The notes: generated from the letters alone by a model not told the origin. A DNA stretch of 64,000 nucleotides from Ulvibacter sp. MAR_2010_11 (GCF_002813135.1 NZ_PHTY01000001.1:2413501-2477500); one strand, 5' to 3'; positions 54,086 through 62,032 are shown, numbered from the stretch's first letter. Program-made: numbers and translations.

Positions 54086-54952
54086 TTATCCCAAAAACTT
54101 TTTCAGGATATGACTTTTAGATTCTTGTCGTAATCTTCTAATAGCTTTTTCGCGTATTTGTCGAACACGCTCTCTGCTTAAATCGAAAGTATCACCAATT
54201 TCCTGAAGGGTCATTGGAGGTTGACCGCTTAATCCGAAGTTTAAACGCACAACATCTCCTTCGCGAGGAGATAAGGTGTTAAGCGCTCTATCAATCTCAA
54301 TTTTAAGCGATTCATGCATCAAGTCGTTATCCGGGTTCGGACTCTTAGATGAACTTAATACATCGTATAAGTTGTTATCATTTTCACCTTCCTGAAATGG
54401 GGCGTCCATGGACAAACTTCTGTTTGCATTTTTCAGCGACTGTTTTACACTGCTCACTGTCATGTCCAATTCCTGAGCTATTTCGGCTGCAGAAGGGAGA
54501 CGTTCGTGCACCTGTTCCAAATGAACAGAAGCTTTTCTTATTTTGTTGATATCTCCAATTTTATTTAGAGGAAGACGCACCACACGTGATTGTTCGGCAA
54601 TTGCTTGTAAGATCGACTGGCGAATCCACCAAACCGCATAGGAGATAAATTTAAAACCTCTAGTCTCATCAAATCTTTTGGCAGCTTTTACCAAGCCAAC
54701 ATTACCTTCGTTAATTAAATCGGGAAGACTGAGCCCTTGATTTTGATATTGTTTAGCCACCGATATTACGAATCGAAGATTAGATCGGGTTAGTTTGTCT
54801 AATGCCCTCTGATCTCCTTCTCGTATACGTTGTGCCAACTCAACTTCTTCTTCGGCGGTTATCATATCGATTCTACTTACATCTTGCAAATAGGTGTTTA
54901 AAGATTTCGTTTCTCGGTTGGTAACCTGCTTCGTAATTTTGAGTTGTCTCAT
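54086..54952 (-). CDS. rpoD: Primary RNA polymerase sigma factor (Bacteroidota RpoD/SigA)
   Basis: 288 residues, short because region 1.1 and the non-conserved insert are absent, the normal state in Bacteroidota. Regions: 1.2 ([20 protein letters not shown]), 2 ([35 protein letters not shown]), 3 ([18 protein letters not shown]) and 4 with the -33 HTH ([19 protein letters not shown]). This is the factor that should read the TAnnTTTG elements seen in this window. Single gene; no rpsU or dnaG partner. Confidence 0.96.
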   Translation of the reverse strand: MRQLKITKQVTNRETKSLNTYLQDVSRIDMITAEEEVELAQRIREGDQRALDKLTRSNLRFVISVAKQYQNQGLSLPDLINEGNVGLVKAAKRFDETRGFKFISYAVWWIRQSILQAIAEQSRVVRLPLNKIGDINKIRKASVHLEQVHERLPSAAEIAQELDMTVSSVKQSLKNANRSLSMDAPFQEGENDNNLYDVLSSSKSPNPDNDLMHESLKIEIDRALNTLSPREGDVVRLNFGLSGQPPMTLQEIGDTFDLSRERVRQIREKAIRRLRQESKSHILKKFLG

Positions 54953-55084
54953 ATGTTTTTATCTGTTTTAGAATGTGTAACAGGGCATAATATCATTTAA
55001 GATTGACAATTCCTAATTCTTAACAGTATTTGTTAAAGTTTATTCTGAAAAAGACCTTTTCCTTACCTTAAATCAAAAATTATC

Positions 55085-55288
55085 ATGACTCTATATCGCC
55101 AGATACTACTTCTTTCTCTCTTTTGTTTTGTGTTCGAAGCTTCAGCTCAAATTCCTAAAGAGGTGCCTCATCCTGACAACAATTCGCCTATAGACCTTAG
55201 CAATCCTGCCGATATCATTATTTATATTGTACTTCCCCTTATATTTGTGGCGCTGTATTTTATAGGTAGAAAATACCGAAAGAAATAA
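55085..55288 (+). CDS. Small secreted or membrane protein, 67 residues
   Basis: Signal peptide 1-21 (LLLSLFCFVFEASAQ), a short Pro/Asp/Asn-rich linker (IPKEVPHPDNNSPIDLSNPA), and a C-terminal membrane helix (IIIYIVLPLIFVALYFIG) with a basic end RKYRKK. So the linker faces the periplasm and the C-terminus the cytoplasm. Role unknown. The next gene, also secreted, follows after 72 bases on the same strand. Confidence 0.7.
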   Translation: MTLYRQILLLSLFCFVFEASAQIPKEVPHPDNNSPIDLSNPADIIIYIVLPLIFVALYFIGRKYRKK

Positions 55289-55360
55289 AAGGAGTTTGTG
55301 TGAACAGTGTATGAGGTTTGGTGCAATTGTTGCTATGTAAAGATTTAAAACTTTGAAAAA

Positions 55361-56005
55361 ATGAAAATTTTGTTGTTGCTTGTAATGCTGTGTTTCACAA
55401 ACATGGCTTTGTTTGCTCAATTTGAAAACTCCACCGAAGGAGTGCGATTTGATGCTACCGAAACAAATTTGGAAAATCCTACAGGTCTTGAGCTTCCCGC
55501 TATTAAAAAACCCAGTCTCAGCAACCCCAATACCAATAGTCCCAATTCCGATTTAGGAGACGACAAGAAGGAACCCTTAGATATTACTAAAGGCGATGGG
55601 TTGTTGGATTACAATTCGGGAAAGGCGCCAAAGTATTTTACGCAAGATAAAGCCCTGAGTGAAATTGAAGGAGGGGATCAGTATTTAGGCGATTTTAAAA
55701 CTACGTCGGGGTTTGTGAGTGTTCAGTATCGAGATCATGAATATGTAGATGGAGATGTGATACGCGTATTTGTCAACGATGATGTGGTACAATCGAGTAT
55801 ATATTTAAACGGAGTATTTCAGGGTTTTAAACTCTCTTTGGTGAGCGGATTCAATAAAATAGACTTCCAGGCACTAAATCAGGGGTCATCCGGACCCAAT
55901 ACAGCCGAACTTCATGTGTATGACGATACGGGAAAATTGGTGTCAGCCTATAAATGGAATTTACTTACAGGGGATAAGGCCACAGTGATAGTGGTAAAAG
56001 AATAG
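55361..56005 (+). CDS. Secreted protein of unknown function
   Basis: 214 residues. Signal peptide (LLLLVMLCFTNMALFAQ), a low-complexity region rich in Asn/Pro/Ser/Asp (about 30-75, SNPNTNSPNSDLGDD), and a C-terminal beta-sandwich-like domain (about 110-214) with VNDDVVQSSIYLNGVFQGF and NTAELHVYDDTGKLVSAYKW. The second domain resembles an extracellular binding module, but no family can be named. Possibly co-transcribed with the 67-residue gene before it. Confidence 0.7.
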   Translation: MKILLLLVMLCFTNMALFAQFENSTEGVRFDATETNLENPTGLELPAIKKPSLSNPNTNSPNSDLGDDKKEPLDITKGDGLLDYNSGKAPKYFTQDKALSEIEGGDQYLGDFKTTSGFVSVQYRDHEYVDGDVIRVFVNDDVVQSSIYLNGVFQGFKLSLVSGFNKIDFQALNQGSSGPNTAELHVYDDTGKLVSAYKWNLLTGDKATVIVVKE

Positions 56006-56048
56006 CCAGCTGCAAATTGAAAGTAGATATATTCTAAAATTCTAACAA

Positions 56049-56660
56049 TTAATCTTCCTTTCGGAGCGCTTCCAACAATGCCTCATAGTCTTCAATTTCG
56101 GTATACAACTTCCCGGACAAACTAATTACAGGATTGCGTACCGAGTCTAATGGAGTTCTAGTATTGGCCAGGGCCATGGCAATTTGACTCTTTATCTCGG
56201 GTTTTTCTGAAAGGATATGCGAATTGAATATATACTTGCTTTCTGAAAGGCTGCTCATAATTGTATCACAGGTAGTACACGCTTCGGTAAGATAGATAGT
56301 TATCTGTTTCTTAGGCTTTATTTTTACCGGTTCGGCCGGCTTGCGAAGGGATCGGCGAGAAAGACTATCATTTAACTGAAGGTCATACGTATAAACTGCA
56401 CGCTTGCCTCTCTCAACAATAAGGGTGCTGATAAGTACTTTTGAAGCACTTGGTACGTAAAACCATCTCGGCGTTCCTGCACGTTGTTTAAAACCCGTTC
56501 CTGAAACGGTTAATAGGATATCGTAATCGGTTTCCGACTCATTCACTGCATACAACGCCAGTCGATTGGGAATTTCTTCATCTACAATTTTCACAGGGGT
56601 TTCTTGTGCATATGTCTGACCAACAACAACTAGCAAGAGAAAAATAATTTTTTGAATCAT
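56049..56660 (-). CDS. Secreted glutaredoxin-like protein with CTTC motif
   Basis: 203 residues from ATG 56660 (MIQKIIFLLLVVVGQTYAQ, signal peptide). The longer frame to 56759 overlaps the rRNA/tRNA pseudouridine synthase gene and is rejected. Residues 25-110 form a beta-domain (LYAVNESETDYDILLTVSG). Residues 120-200 look like a thioredoxin/glutaredoxin fold: ITIYLTEACTTCDTIMSSL (CxxC after the first strand), a proline in RNPVISLSGKLY at the cis-Pro position, and YEALLEALR as last helix. A periplasmic thiol-redox role is likely by inference. Confidence 0.7.
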   Translation of the reverse strand: MIQKIIFLLLVVVGQTYAQETPVKIVDEEIPNRLALYAVNESETDYDILLTVSGTGFKQRAGTPRWFYVPSASKVLISTLIVERGKRAVYTYDLQLNDSLSRRSLRKPAEPVKIKPKKQITIYLTEACTTCDTIMSSLSESKYIFNSHILSEKPEIKSQIAMALANTRTPLDSVRNPVISLSGKLYTEIEDYEALLEALRKED

Positions 56661-56745
56661 AACAGGGGATTTATAGGGGCTCAATATATGAATTAATACT
56701 TTTAATAGAAATGTAATTGCCTTCCTGCAAGAAAATAATACGGTT

Positions 56746-57330
56746 TCATACACTTTCAAATTCAGAGAGAGGTAGTATATCTCCAGCTTTCATGTCATTC
56801 AATTCTATGGTGCCAATTCGCATTCTAACAAGTCGAAGTGTAGGATACCCAACAGCTGCCGTCATTTTTCGTATTTGCCTGAATTTGCCTTCGGTGATGC
56901 AAATTGAAATCCAGCAGGTAGGACCATGTCTTTCGTCGCGAAGTTTTTTACTTCTTTCCGGAAAATCGGGAGCGTCAATTTGAGAAACATTACATGGTTT
57001 TGTGATATATTTTTTTCCGCTGAAACCAATTTCTACGCCGGTTTCCAATTTTGAAATTGCTTCAGAAGTAATTATACCGTCCAGTTGCGCGAAATATTCC
57101 TTTTCAACCCCACTTCGGTTTATGGTATCACTTAATTTACCATCTGTAGTAAGCAATAACAGCCCTTCGCTTTTTTCATCTAAACGACCAACCGACATGA
57201 TGCCTTCCGGAAAATTGTACAATTCTGAGAGTAATTTCTTTTTATAGGGCTTTACATCGTTGGTGACAAACTGACTCAAATATCCGAAGGGTTTGTGCAT
57301 TTTAAAATGTTTGTGTACCTGCTGTTCCAT
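56746..57330 (-). CDS. Pseudouridine synthase, RsuA/RluE type
   Basis: 194 residues, no S4 domain. FNKPFG-like start (KMHKPFGYLSQF), catalytic Asp in SVGRLDEKSEGLLLLT, KEYFAQLDG, and the C-terminal TEGKFRQIRKMTAAVGYPTL with LVRMRIG. The absence of S4 and the small size fit RluE (23S rRNA U2457 in E. coli). Single gene. The product modifies rRNA; the exact position is not certain. Confidence 0.92.
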   Translation of the reverse strand: MEQQVHKHFKMHKPFGYLSQFVTNDVKPYKKKLLSELYNFPEGIMSVGRLDEKSEGLLLLTTDGKLSDTINRSGVEKEYFAQLDGIITSEAISKLETGVEIGFSGKKYITKPCNVSQIDAPDFPERSKKLRDERHGPTCWISICITEGKFRQIRKMTAAVGYPTLRLVRMRIGTIELNDMKAGDILPLSEFESV

Positions 57331-57411
57331 AGAATTTGAAGCAATTAGAGAGGCTTCAGCAAAAATAAGGCTTTAAATAGGGAAGAAGTAGTTACACCGT
57401 GCAATAAACTA

Positions 57412-57419
57412 TATCTTTG
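57412..57419 (+). promoter_or_regulatory. -7 element of the DUF1456 gene
   Basis: TATCTTTG, exact TAnnTTTG match, 32 bases before the start codon at 57451. Confidence 0.5.
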
Positions 57420-57450
57420 TCCTTTCTTACAATAATTTTACGCCAAAAAT

Positions 57451-57702
57451 ATGGGTTTATCAAACAATGATATAATGAAGAAATTACGTGTAGCTCATAA
57501 GTTACGCGATGAAGATATCGTAAAAATATGCAGTTTGGTAGATTTTGCAGTTTCCAAAAGTGAGTTGGGAGCAATTTTCAGAAACCCGAATCATCCTAAA
57601 TACATGGAGTGCGGCGATCAGTTTTTGAGAAATTTCTTAAACGGATTGGTGATTCATCTACGAGGGCCGATGCCTCCGAAAAAAGAAGAATCCAAAAAGT
57701 AG
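57451..57702 (+). CDS. DUF1456 (YehS-type) protein, single-repeat form
   Basis: 83 residues: MGLSNNDIMKKLRVAHKLRD, DEDIVKICSLVDFAVSKSEL, NHPKYMECGDQFLRNFLNGL, ending in a basic tail. E. coli YehS and most relatives have two tandem copies of this unit in about 155 residues; only one is present here, so it may act as a dimer. Function of the family is unknown. Own -7 element and a very strong terminator shared with the small genes on the other strand. Confidence 0.85.
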   Translation: MGLSNNDIMKKLRVAHKLRDEDIVKICSLVDFAVSKSELGAIFRNPNHPKYMECGDQFLRNFLNGLVIHLRGPMPPKKEESKK

Positions 57703-57717
57703 TTTGCTTTAGATAAA

Positions 57718-57756
57718 AAAAAGCCGAAATTAAGTAGTTACCTAATTTCGGCTTTT
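57718..57756. terminator. Very strong bidirectional terminator
   Basis: AAAAGCCGAAATTA-A-GTAGTTAC-C-TAATTTCGGCTTTT: about 14 bp of perfect stem plus an inner GTA/TAC stem, with A and T runs on both sides. It serves the DUF1456 gene and, on the minus strand, the small-gene cluster whose last stop is at 57773. Confidence 0.92.
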
Positions 57757-57772
57757 TCGATTAATTCTATTC

Positions 57773-57910
57773 TTATAAAACGTCATACTTAATTCGAATT
57801 GGCATGGCGTCTTCGTGCATATTATGGACATTCGTGGTAAAGTGTAGCACCTTGCTTCTTTTATCCAACGCCATCTTCCGTATTTTTTGAATATTTCGTA
57901 ACGTTTTCAT
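57773..57910 (-). CDS. 45-residue basic protein, last of the small-gene cluster
   Basis: Minus-strand frame starting MKTLRNIQKIRKMALDKRSK and ending PIRIKYDVL. Its start context ACAACCATGA is the same as that of the 28-residue gene before it, and the spacing to that gene (38 bases) repeats the spacing between the two 28-residue genes. The MKTL start resembles their MRTL. Basic N-terminal half, no membrane segment. It ends 16 bases before the strong terminator, as expected for the last gene of a transcript. No family known. Confidence 0.5.
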   Translation of the reverse strand: MKTLRNIQKIRKMALDKRSKVLHFTTNVHNMHEDAMPIRIKYDVL

Positions 57911-57948
57911 GGTTGTATAGATTTTGGGATTGTAAATTCGGTTGCAGA

Positions 57949-58035
57949 TTATCTGTAACGTCTTTTATTGTTCCAGGTATAGGCTTTTGAAGCACTAACT
58001 CTTTCGGTAATTTGATTGCTGTCTAAGGTTCTCAT
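57949..58035 (-). CDS. 28-residue protein, paralogue B of a tandem pair
   Basis: Reads MRTLDSNQITERVSASKAYT followed by WNNKRRYR. It matches the protein of the next gene upstream (58074-58160) at 19 of 28 positions without gaps, with mostly mild changes elsewhere (Asn/Asp, Met/Val, Phe/Tyr, Ser/Asn). Six of the identical residues use different codons (Leu4, Thr10, Ser16, Ala18, Asn22, Arg26), a sign that the protein, not only the DNA, has been conserved. Net charge strongly positive at the C-terminus (KRRYR). Confidence 0.6.
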   Translation of the reverse strand: MRTLDSNQITERVSASKAYTWNNKRRYR

Positions 58036-58073
58036 GGTTGTAATTGTTTTTTGGTTAAAATTTGTTTTAATAA

Positions 58074-58160
58074 TTATCTAAATCTTCTTTTTGTATTCCA
58101 AACGTTAGCTTTAGAAGTATTCATTCTTGCTGTAATTTGATTGCTGTTCAAGGTTCTCAT
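58074..58160 (-). CDS. 28-residue protein, paralogue A of a tandem pair
   Basis: Reads MRTLNSNQITARMNTSKANV followed by WNTKRRFR. First of three small minus-strand genes with equal 38-base gaps (58036-58073 and 57911-57948). The conserved core of the pair is MRTL-x-SNQIT-x-R, then SKA, W and KRR-x-R. No signal peptide or membrane helix; short, basic and with a single Trp. The upstream 195 bases to the VGIGTT gene terminator hold no clear TAnnTTTG element, so the promoter is not placed. Not a known family to me. Confidence 0.6.
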   Translation of the reverse strand: MRTLNSNQITARMNTSKANVWNTKRRFR

Positions 58161-58302
58161 TATTTCTAGTTTTTTGTGGTTTATATCTTATAGACGAGGA
58201 AAAGAGAAATCTGTTACAGTACTATGCATAACAAAGTAGTATTTTAACACATTTTTAACCTATTGAGGTATTTTTATTGCTGATTTACAGATTGTAATCA
58301 AC

Positions 58303-58331
58303 TAAAAACGGCTCCTAAATTAGGAACCGTT
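58303..58331 (-). terminator. Terminator of the VGIGTT gene run
   Basis: On the minus strand AACGG-T-TCCTAATTTAGGA-G-CCGTT, a stem of about 10 bp with one mismatch, followed by TTTTT; 25 bases after the stop at 58356. Confidence 0.8.
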
Positions 58332-58355
58332 GGCTTCTCATTATATATGTAATCT

Positions 58356-59012
58356 TTAGAATCCTGTGGGTAGGGGAGCTGTACCCGTGGCGACATCGCC
58401 CATATCAACTGAAACTGAGTTAATAGATTTTGTGATAAATCCTTTTCGGTAAATAATTAGATTCAGAAATAAGTCTATTGGTGTATCTATAAAGTAACCC
58501 GAAGATCTTGTTCTAAATTTGCCATTGTTTATAAATCCTCTAATAAACCATGTTCCAGTGCCCGGATTTACGTAGGCATAAATTTGATAGCCTTCTATAT
58601 TGTCTGTATCCACCGAACTTCTTGTCATAATATCGGTATCGCCACTAACGGGCTCCAGAAAATAGTATCCCTGTACCGAGACAATGTAATCATCGGCAGG
58701 AATTTTTGTATTGTAATCCCGCAATCCATTAGTAGATGTATTTCTGAATATAAATTGGGCATAATTTATAGGTCCATATTTACTCTGTGAAATATCATAG
58801 CGCAAAATTTCGTTGCCTGTTGATTTAATCAGCAATTTCGAATCTCTAATTTGAGTATAATCTCCGGGGTTTTCGAGAAACAAAGAGTTGTCAATTTTTA
58901 CATCACCAACAACATCCAGTGTTGTTGCTGGGTTAGTTGTATTGATACCGACCTGACCCCAAGCCGATACAGCACATAGCGCGTGCGTTACTAAAAGTAG
59001 TTTTAGTTTCAT
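58356..59012 (-). CDS. Secreted VGIGTT-type surface protein 3
   Basis: 218 residues. Signal peptide (LLLVTHALCAVSAWGQ), then the signature QVGINTTNPATTLDVVGDVK, seen at the start of head-fibre or adhesin-like surface proteins in flavobacteria, where it resembles the trimeric beta-strand modules of phage tail fibres. The rest is beta-rich (FIFRNTSTNGLRDYN, VSVQGYYFLEP, GTWFIRGFINNGK). Third of three paralogues in a row, 29 bases behind the second. Probably exported and possibly trimeric; the role is unknown. Confidence 0.75.
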   Translation of the reverse strand: MKLKLLLVTHALCAVSAWGQVGINTTNPATTLDVVGDVKIDNSLFLENPGDYTQIRDSKLLIKSTGNEILRYDISQSKYGPINYAQFIFRNTSTNGLRDYNTKIPADDYIVSVQGYYFLEPVSGDTDIMTRSSVDTDNIEGYQIYAYVNPGTGTWFIRGFINNGKFRTRSSGYFIDTPIDLFLNLIIYRKGFITKSINSVSVDMGDVATGTAPLPTGF

Positions 59013-59041
59013 AATTTTATTCTTATGTATATGTTCTTCTA

Positions 59042-59668
59042 TTAATATAAATCGGGGACTGAAGATGCGATACCTGTATTAGAACCGCCAAGATTGGTGT
59101 TTATGCTAGGCATATTCCTAAAATAGGATTTATTGTAAACTATTAAGGTAACGTAGTACTCTAAAGAATCTCCGGCATCCAAATCCAGATCTCTGTTTTG
59201 AATTTCCAAATGCCAGGTACCACTACTCGCAAAGGTTCGTACTACAAACGTTCCAATAGATTTATTACCTGAAACGGTTGTTTTTTTTACAGCATCACCT
59301 GTCTGTCTGAAATTCGCAACACCTACTACATATTTATTCGAGTCGTATTGCAGGTTCACATCGCTTAAATTATCAAGATGAATATTTGTAAAATGATAAT
59401 CGACCACATTAACGGGGGCTACATTTAATTGGTCTACATCCAGCACCGTAATTTCACCTACCGGATTGGAAGATGTATTTCGGGTGAGTAATTTAAAGCC
59501 TTCTTCAGCTCCTGAAACGGTTCCTAAGGATCCCGTTTTAAAGGAGTCTTGCACCAACACGTCACCAACAACTTGTAGGTCGGCCGTGGGTGTTGTTGTT
59601 CCTATACCTACCTGAGCTGTAATCAAGTTGATAGAAAGCACAAAAATTAGTAAGGGGAATTTTTTCAT
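59042..59668 (-). CDS. Secreted VGIGTT-type surface protein 2
   Basis: 208 residues from ATG 59668 (MKKFPLLIFVLSINLITAQ, signal peptide). Mature protein starts VGIGTTTPTADLQVVGDVLV. Beta-rich domain with VVDYHFTNIHLDNLSDVN, SGTWHLEIQNRDLDLDAGDS and EYYVTLIVYNKSYFRNMPSI. The frame open to 59719 reads into the upstream paralogue and is not used. The SGTWH/FIRGF-type block is shared with the two neighbours, showing common origin. Confidence 0.75.
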   Translation of the reverse strand: MKKFPLLIFVLSINLITAQVGIGTTTPTADLQVVGDVLVQDSFKTGSLGTVSGAEEGFKLLTRNTSSNPVGEITVLDVDQLNVAPVNVVDYHFTNIHLDNLSDVNLQYDSNKYVVGVANFRQTGDAVKKTTVSGNKSIGTFVVRTFASSGTWHLEIQNRDLDLDAGDSLEYYVTLIVYNKSYFRNMPSINTNLGGSNTGIASSVPDLY

Positions 59669-59678
59669 AATTGTAGGT

Positions 59679-60311
59679 TTAATCAATAATGGGGGTTGAG
59701 GCACTCCCGGTACTTGCATTGAGCATCGGAATATTTAAAGTGCCGAGTTGTTTCGATAAATCTTTCGAAAATATTAAGGTTGTAATTGTCCAAGTACCAA
59801 TTTCAGCGGTATTTCTGTTGGCTGCCATCGGAAAATCGGCGATGATATGCCATGTTCCTCCACTTATAAAAGTAGCCGTATACGGCAGACTTGCATTTTC
59901 ATCGGCGTTGGCAGAGTTACTTAATACAAGCTCAGTATCGTAAGATGCCGAAATTGTTATTAATACAAATTCTGAAGAATCCACCTGAGTATCAAAATCT
60001 AGTACCCAGTCTAAATTCGGATTTGTAATTGTATATTCTTGAATGTATCCCAATGCAGCTCCGGTAGGATTACTAACATCAATGGATTTTAAAGATTGGT
60101 CAGAATCCTGAACCATGAATGTAGATATATCTGTATCGCTAAGTGGATTTAGTTTGGAAATGTTTAAATCTCCGGAAATTTGCATGTCTCCTGCAACCTC
60201 TAAAGTTTTTCTTGCATTGGTAGTGCCAATACCAACTTGAGCAAATAGACTACAGTTGGTAGCTAAGATACACGCAAAAAGCAAAATGCTTTGTAGACAG
60301 TAGGTTTTCAT
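59679..60311 (-). CDS. Secreted VGIGTT-type surface protein 1
   Basis: 210 residues from ATG 60311 (MKTYCLQSILLFACILATNC..., signal peptide to LFAQ). Then VGIGTTNARKTLEVAGDMQI, a short linker with LNPLSDTDISTFMVQD, and a beta-domain with FVLITISASYDTELVLSNSA, GGTWHIIADFPM and IGTWTITTLIFSKDLSKQLG. First gene of the three; the second starts 10 bases after its stop. A TATCTTTG element lies 21 bases before its ATG. No lipobox and no T9SS tail visible. Confidence 0.75.
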   Translation of the reverse strand: MKTYCLQSILLFACILATNCSLFAQVGIGTTNARKTLEVAGDMQISGDLNISKLNPLSDTDISTFMVQDSDQSLKSIDVSNPTGAALGYIQEYTITNPNLDWVLDFDTQVDSSEFVLITISASYDTELVLSNSANADENASLPYTATFISGGTWHIIADFPMAANRNTAEIGTWTITTLIFSKDLSKQLGTLNIPMLNASTGSASTPIID

Positions 60312-60331
60312 AATCACTAAATTTGGGACTA

Positions 60332-60339
60332 CAAAGATA
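60332..60339 (-). promoter_or_regulatory. -7 element of the VGIGTT gene run
   Basis: On the minus strand TATCTTTG, exact TAnnTTTG match, 21 bases before the ATG at 60311. Confidence 0.5.
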
Positions 60340-60633
60340 GGGCGCAAATACGTAAGTAGTTGTTAAAGAATATTTTACAATGCGTTGTATAACGAGTAAT
60401 TATTGCATTTCATCGAAAAGATTGAAAAATGCTCTGAAAAATGTAGGAATTAAAACCTTTCAAGTAGGAAAATAAGTGATGCTAAAATTTGAATTCTGAT
60501 ATGATTTTAGCGCAAAATAGTAGAAGAATAATTAATAATTTTTAACATAATTAAACATCAAAATGGAACGATTAAAATAAGAATACAATAATCATTATTT
60601 AAAACGAAAAACAAGAATCTTGTACCTAATTAA
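60340..60633. other. Intergenic, AT-rich, no gene seen
   Basis: About 290 bases between two minus-strand units. Runs of A and T (for example TTATTTAAAACG), no convincing hairpin, start codon with coding frame or repeat. Confidence 0.6.
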
Positions 60634-61932
60634 TTAATTTGCCTGCATCGTTTTTGCAACCGCCTGCACTTCGTCGAGTACCCGAAGCAGATTTCCACTC
60701 CAAAGCATTGCTATTTGATCTTCGGTATAACCACGGCGCACTAATTCTAACGTGACATTAAAAGTTTCGGAAGCATCACTCCAGCCTTCAATACCACCTC
60801 CACCATCAAAATCACTGCTAATGCCAACATGCTCAATGCCTATCTTTTCAACTAAATAATCGATATGATCTACAAAATCGGAAACATTCACAGCAGGAGG
60901 GAGGTCGGTTCTGTTTTTCAACTTTGCATCTCTAACTTTAGACATTTTTATAAAATTATTAAAATAGGCGTCTTTTTCTTCACTGGAAAGGGTTCCCATT
61001 TCTTCCCATTCTCTCCAGGTCACTCCCATAGAATCCATTACCTGCTTTCCAATCTCTGTTTCGTATTTAGAGCGAGCCTCATCTTTTTCGGTATTCAGAT
61101 AGGTTTTAAAAGCTACCGTTTGAACTACACCACCGTTCTTCTTTAACCATTGTAACTGCTCATCGTCCAGATTTCGACTGTGATTGCACAAGGCACGTGC
61201 CGAGGAATGTGAAGCGATAATTGGAGCCTTTGTGAGTGCTATCATTTGCTTAATAGCTTCTTTGGAAGGATGTGATATATCTATCATCATCCCAACCCGA
61301 TTCATTTCGACAATCACTTGCTTGCCCAAATCGCTTAACCCATTATGTAACCAAATATTGTCTGCTTCACCAGTATTGCTATCGCTCAACTGACTATGAC
61401 CATTGTGTGCCAGCGACATATATCTCGCACCCATATCGTAAAATTTCTGCACATTGCTAATGTCGTTTCCAATAGGATAGCCGTTTTCAATTCCTATCAT
61501 TGCAATTTTTTTTCCGGACGCATTAATACGCCGAACATCTTCTGAAGTTGTTGCCAATTCAATTTCCTGAGGTGCAATTTCTTCAACAAGTTTGTGAATA
61601 GCCTCAAATTTTGAAATAGCATTTGAGTAAGCATGTGCGAAACCGCTTTCAGTCAAAGAATCCTGTCCGGTATAAACAATAAACCAAGCGACATCGAGAC
61701 CGCCTGCCTTCATTTTTGGAAGATTTACCTGCGAATCCAGATCTTGGGTGTAATTAATTGAATCTGTAAAATTGGCAACGTTGATATCGCAGTGCGTATC
61801 CAGTGTGATAACACGTTCGTGAATGTCTTTAGCTTTGGCGATAAGTTGTTCTTCGGTTAGTTCTTTTTTAGGGCTTTCGCAGGATGAGATTATAGTTGTA
61901 AGTAATAACAAGATACAGGCGATTTTTTTCAT
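60634..61932 (-). CDS. Membrane dipeptidase (M19), lipoprotein
   Basis: 432 residues from ATG 61932 (MKKIACILLLLTTIISSCES); lipobox TIISSC, so anchored in a membrane, probably facing the periplasm or outside. Metal site: LDTHCDIN (HxD), SLAHNG, ASHSSARALCNHSRN (second His set) and the conserved GISSDFDGGGG near the C-terminus. Renal-dipeptidase family; cleaves dipeptides, including D-amino-acid ones. Single gene. Length is typical. Confidence 0.93.
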   Translation of the reverse strand: MKKIACILLLLTTIISSCESPKKELTEEQLIAKAKDIHERVITLDTHCDINVANFTDSINYTQDLDSQVNLPKMKAGGLDVAWFIVYTGQDSLTESGFAHAYSNAISKFEAIHKLVEEIAPQEIELATTSEDVRRINASGKKIAMIGIENGYPIGNDISNVQKFYDMGARYMSLAHNGHSQLSDSNTGEADNIWLHNGLSDLGKQVIVEMNRVGMMIDISHPSKEAIKQMIALTKAPIIASHSSARALCNHSRNLDDEQLQWLKKNGGVVQTVAFKTYLNTEKDEARSKYETEIGKQVMDSMGVTWREWEEMGTLSSEEKDAYFNNFIKMSKVRDAKLKNRTDLPPAVNVSDFVDHIDYLVEKIGIEHVGISSDFDGGGGIEGWSDASETFNVTLELVRRGYTEDQIAMLWSGNLLRVLDEVQAVAKTMQAN

Positions 61933-62023
61933 AATTGGATAGGTTGGTAGTGTACTCAAAGATAGCAAATAAAAGATATTCCTAATTAGCTATTCTTTAA
62001 CGATAATGAATAAATATAACTAC

Positions 62024-62032
62024 TATATTTGC
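62024..62032 (+). promoter_or_regulatory. -7 element of the VTT-domain gene
   Basis: TATATTTGC, exact TAnnTTTG match, about 65 bases before the start codon at 62098. Confidence 0.5.

Noticed and set aside
56661-56759. N-terminal extension of the glutaredoxin-like gene
   Set aside because: It would overlap the pseudouridine synthase gene, and a clean signal peptide begins at 56660.
58356-60311. VGIGTT genes as phage tail-fibre genes
   Set aside because: All three have signal peptides and no phage structural genes are near.
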